This document shows positions 13,931-13,932 of a stretch of DNA of 13,932 nt, piece by piece. The stretch covers positions 1 through 13,932 of the forward strand of contig JAGHSS010000247.1 of assembly GCA_018065745.1 (NCBI GenBank). Reading direction: 5' to 3'. The notes beneath the pieces were generated by a model. It was not told the origin of the DNA. It did no database searches and saw nothing but the letters and a program-made list of their open reading frames with translations. The translations under genes and the position numbers were made by a program. Origin of the DNA: Candidatus Neoflavobacterium equi (GTDB lineage: Bacteria > Bacteroidota > Bacteroidia > Flavobacteriales > Flavobacteriaceae). The first letter of the stretch is position 1, and each line of letters opens with the position of its first letter.

Positions 13931-13932
13931 TC

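Noticed and set aside
1..13932. A defence system, biosynthetic cluster, CRISPR array, transposon or phage remnant
   Set aside because: All genes are recognisable core or envelope families in uniform AT-rich sequence. I saw no direct-repeat arrays, terminal inverted repeats, transposase or integrase motifs, or broken genes.

Overview
The window looks like a stretch of core chromosome from a member of the Flavobacteriia (Bacteroidota). The DNA is AT-rich. Upstream regions lack clear Shine-Dalgarno sequences, and several carry the Bacteroidota-type -7 element TAnnTTTG. Lineage-typical families are present (DUF3098, DUF5686), and orders such as ftsX-DUF3098-uppP-truB and pyrH-frr-DUF5686 match what I remember of flavobacterial genomes. 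That memory was not checked by any search. I see no tRNA, rRNA, insertion sequence, CRISPR array, phage gene or foreign-looking island. There is no gene-free stretch over 300 bases; the longest gaps are 224 and 170 bases.

Layout. At the left edge a YugP-type membrane zinc metallopeptidase runs leftward out of the window (1-435). Divergent from it is an alpha/beta hydrolase (606-1415). It converges on a leftward pair, leuS (2067-4895) followed by a small unknown membrane protein (1412-2050). The two convergent stop codons sit in the loop of one hairpin. Rightward from 5120 is a tight five-gene run: ftsX, a DUF3098 membrane protein, uppP, truB and a secreted YiiX-like (C92-type) cysteine hydrolase, with junctions from a 1-base overlap to 8 bases. 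Its last gene overlaps the 3' end of a leftward thioredoxin-fold gene by 18 bases. A patatin-like lipase (9053-9832) is divergent from that gene. pyrH and frr follow from their own promoter and end at a clear intrinsic terminator. Next is a large outer-membrane DUF5686 protein (11276-13558), which converges across a perfect hairpin on a small multidrug resistance (SMR) transporter (13604-13930).

How the genes fit together. leuS, pyrH and frr serve translation and nucleotide supply. The ftsX-uppP run joins cell division and cell-wall lipid recycling to tRNA pseudouridylation and a secreted hydrolase. This suggests a growth-linked envelope operon in which DUF3098 and the C92-type enzyme are the uncharacterised parts. 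The DUF5686 protein and the SMR transporter are independent envelope functions.

I do not see convincing evidence of a new multi-gene system such as defence, biosynthesis or mobility. The most worthwhile leads are the two uncharacterised members of the ftsX operon, the unknown gene behind leuS, the DUF5686 protein without the usual N-terminal domain, residue changes in the patatin and LeuRS, and compact gene-end architectures.
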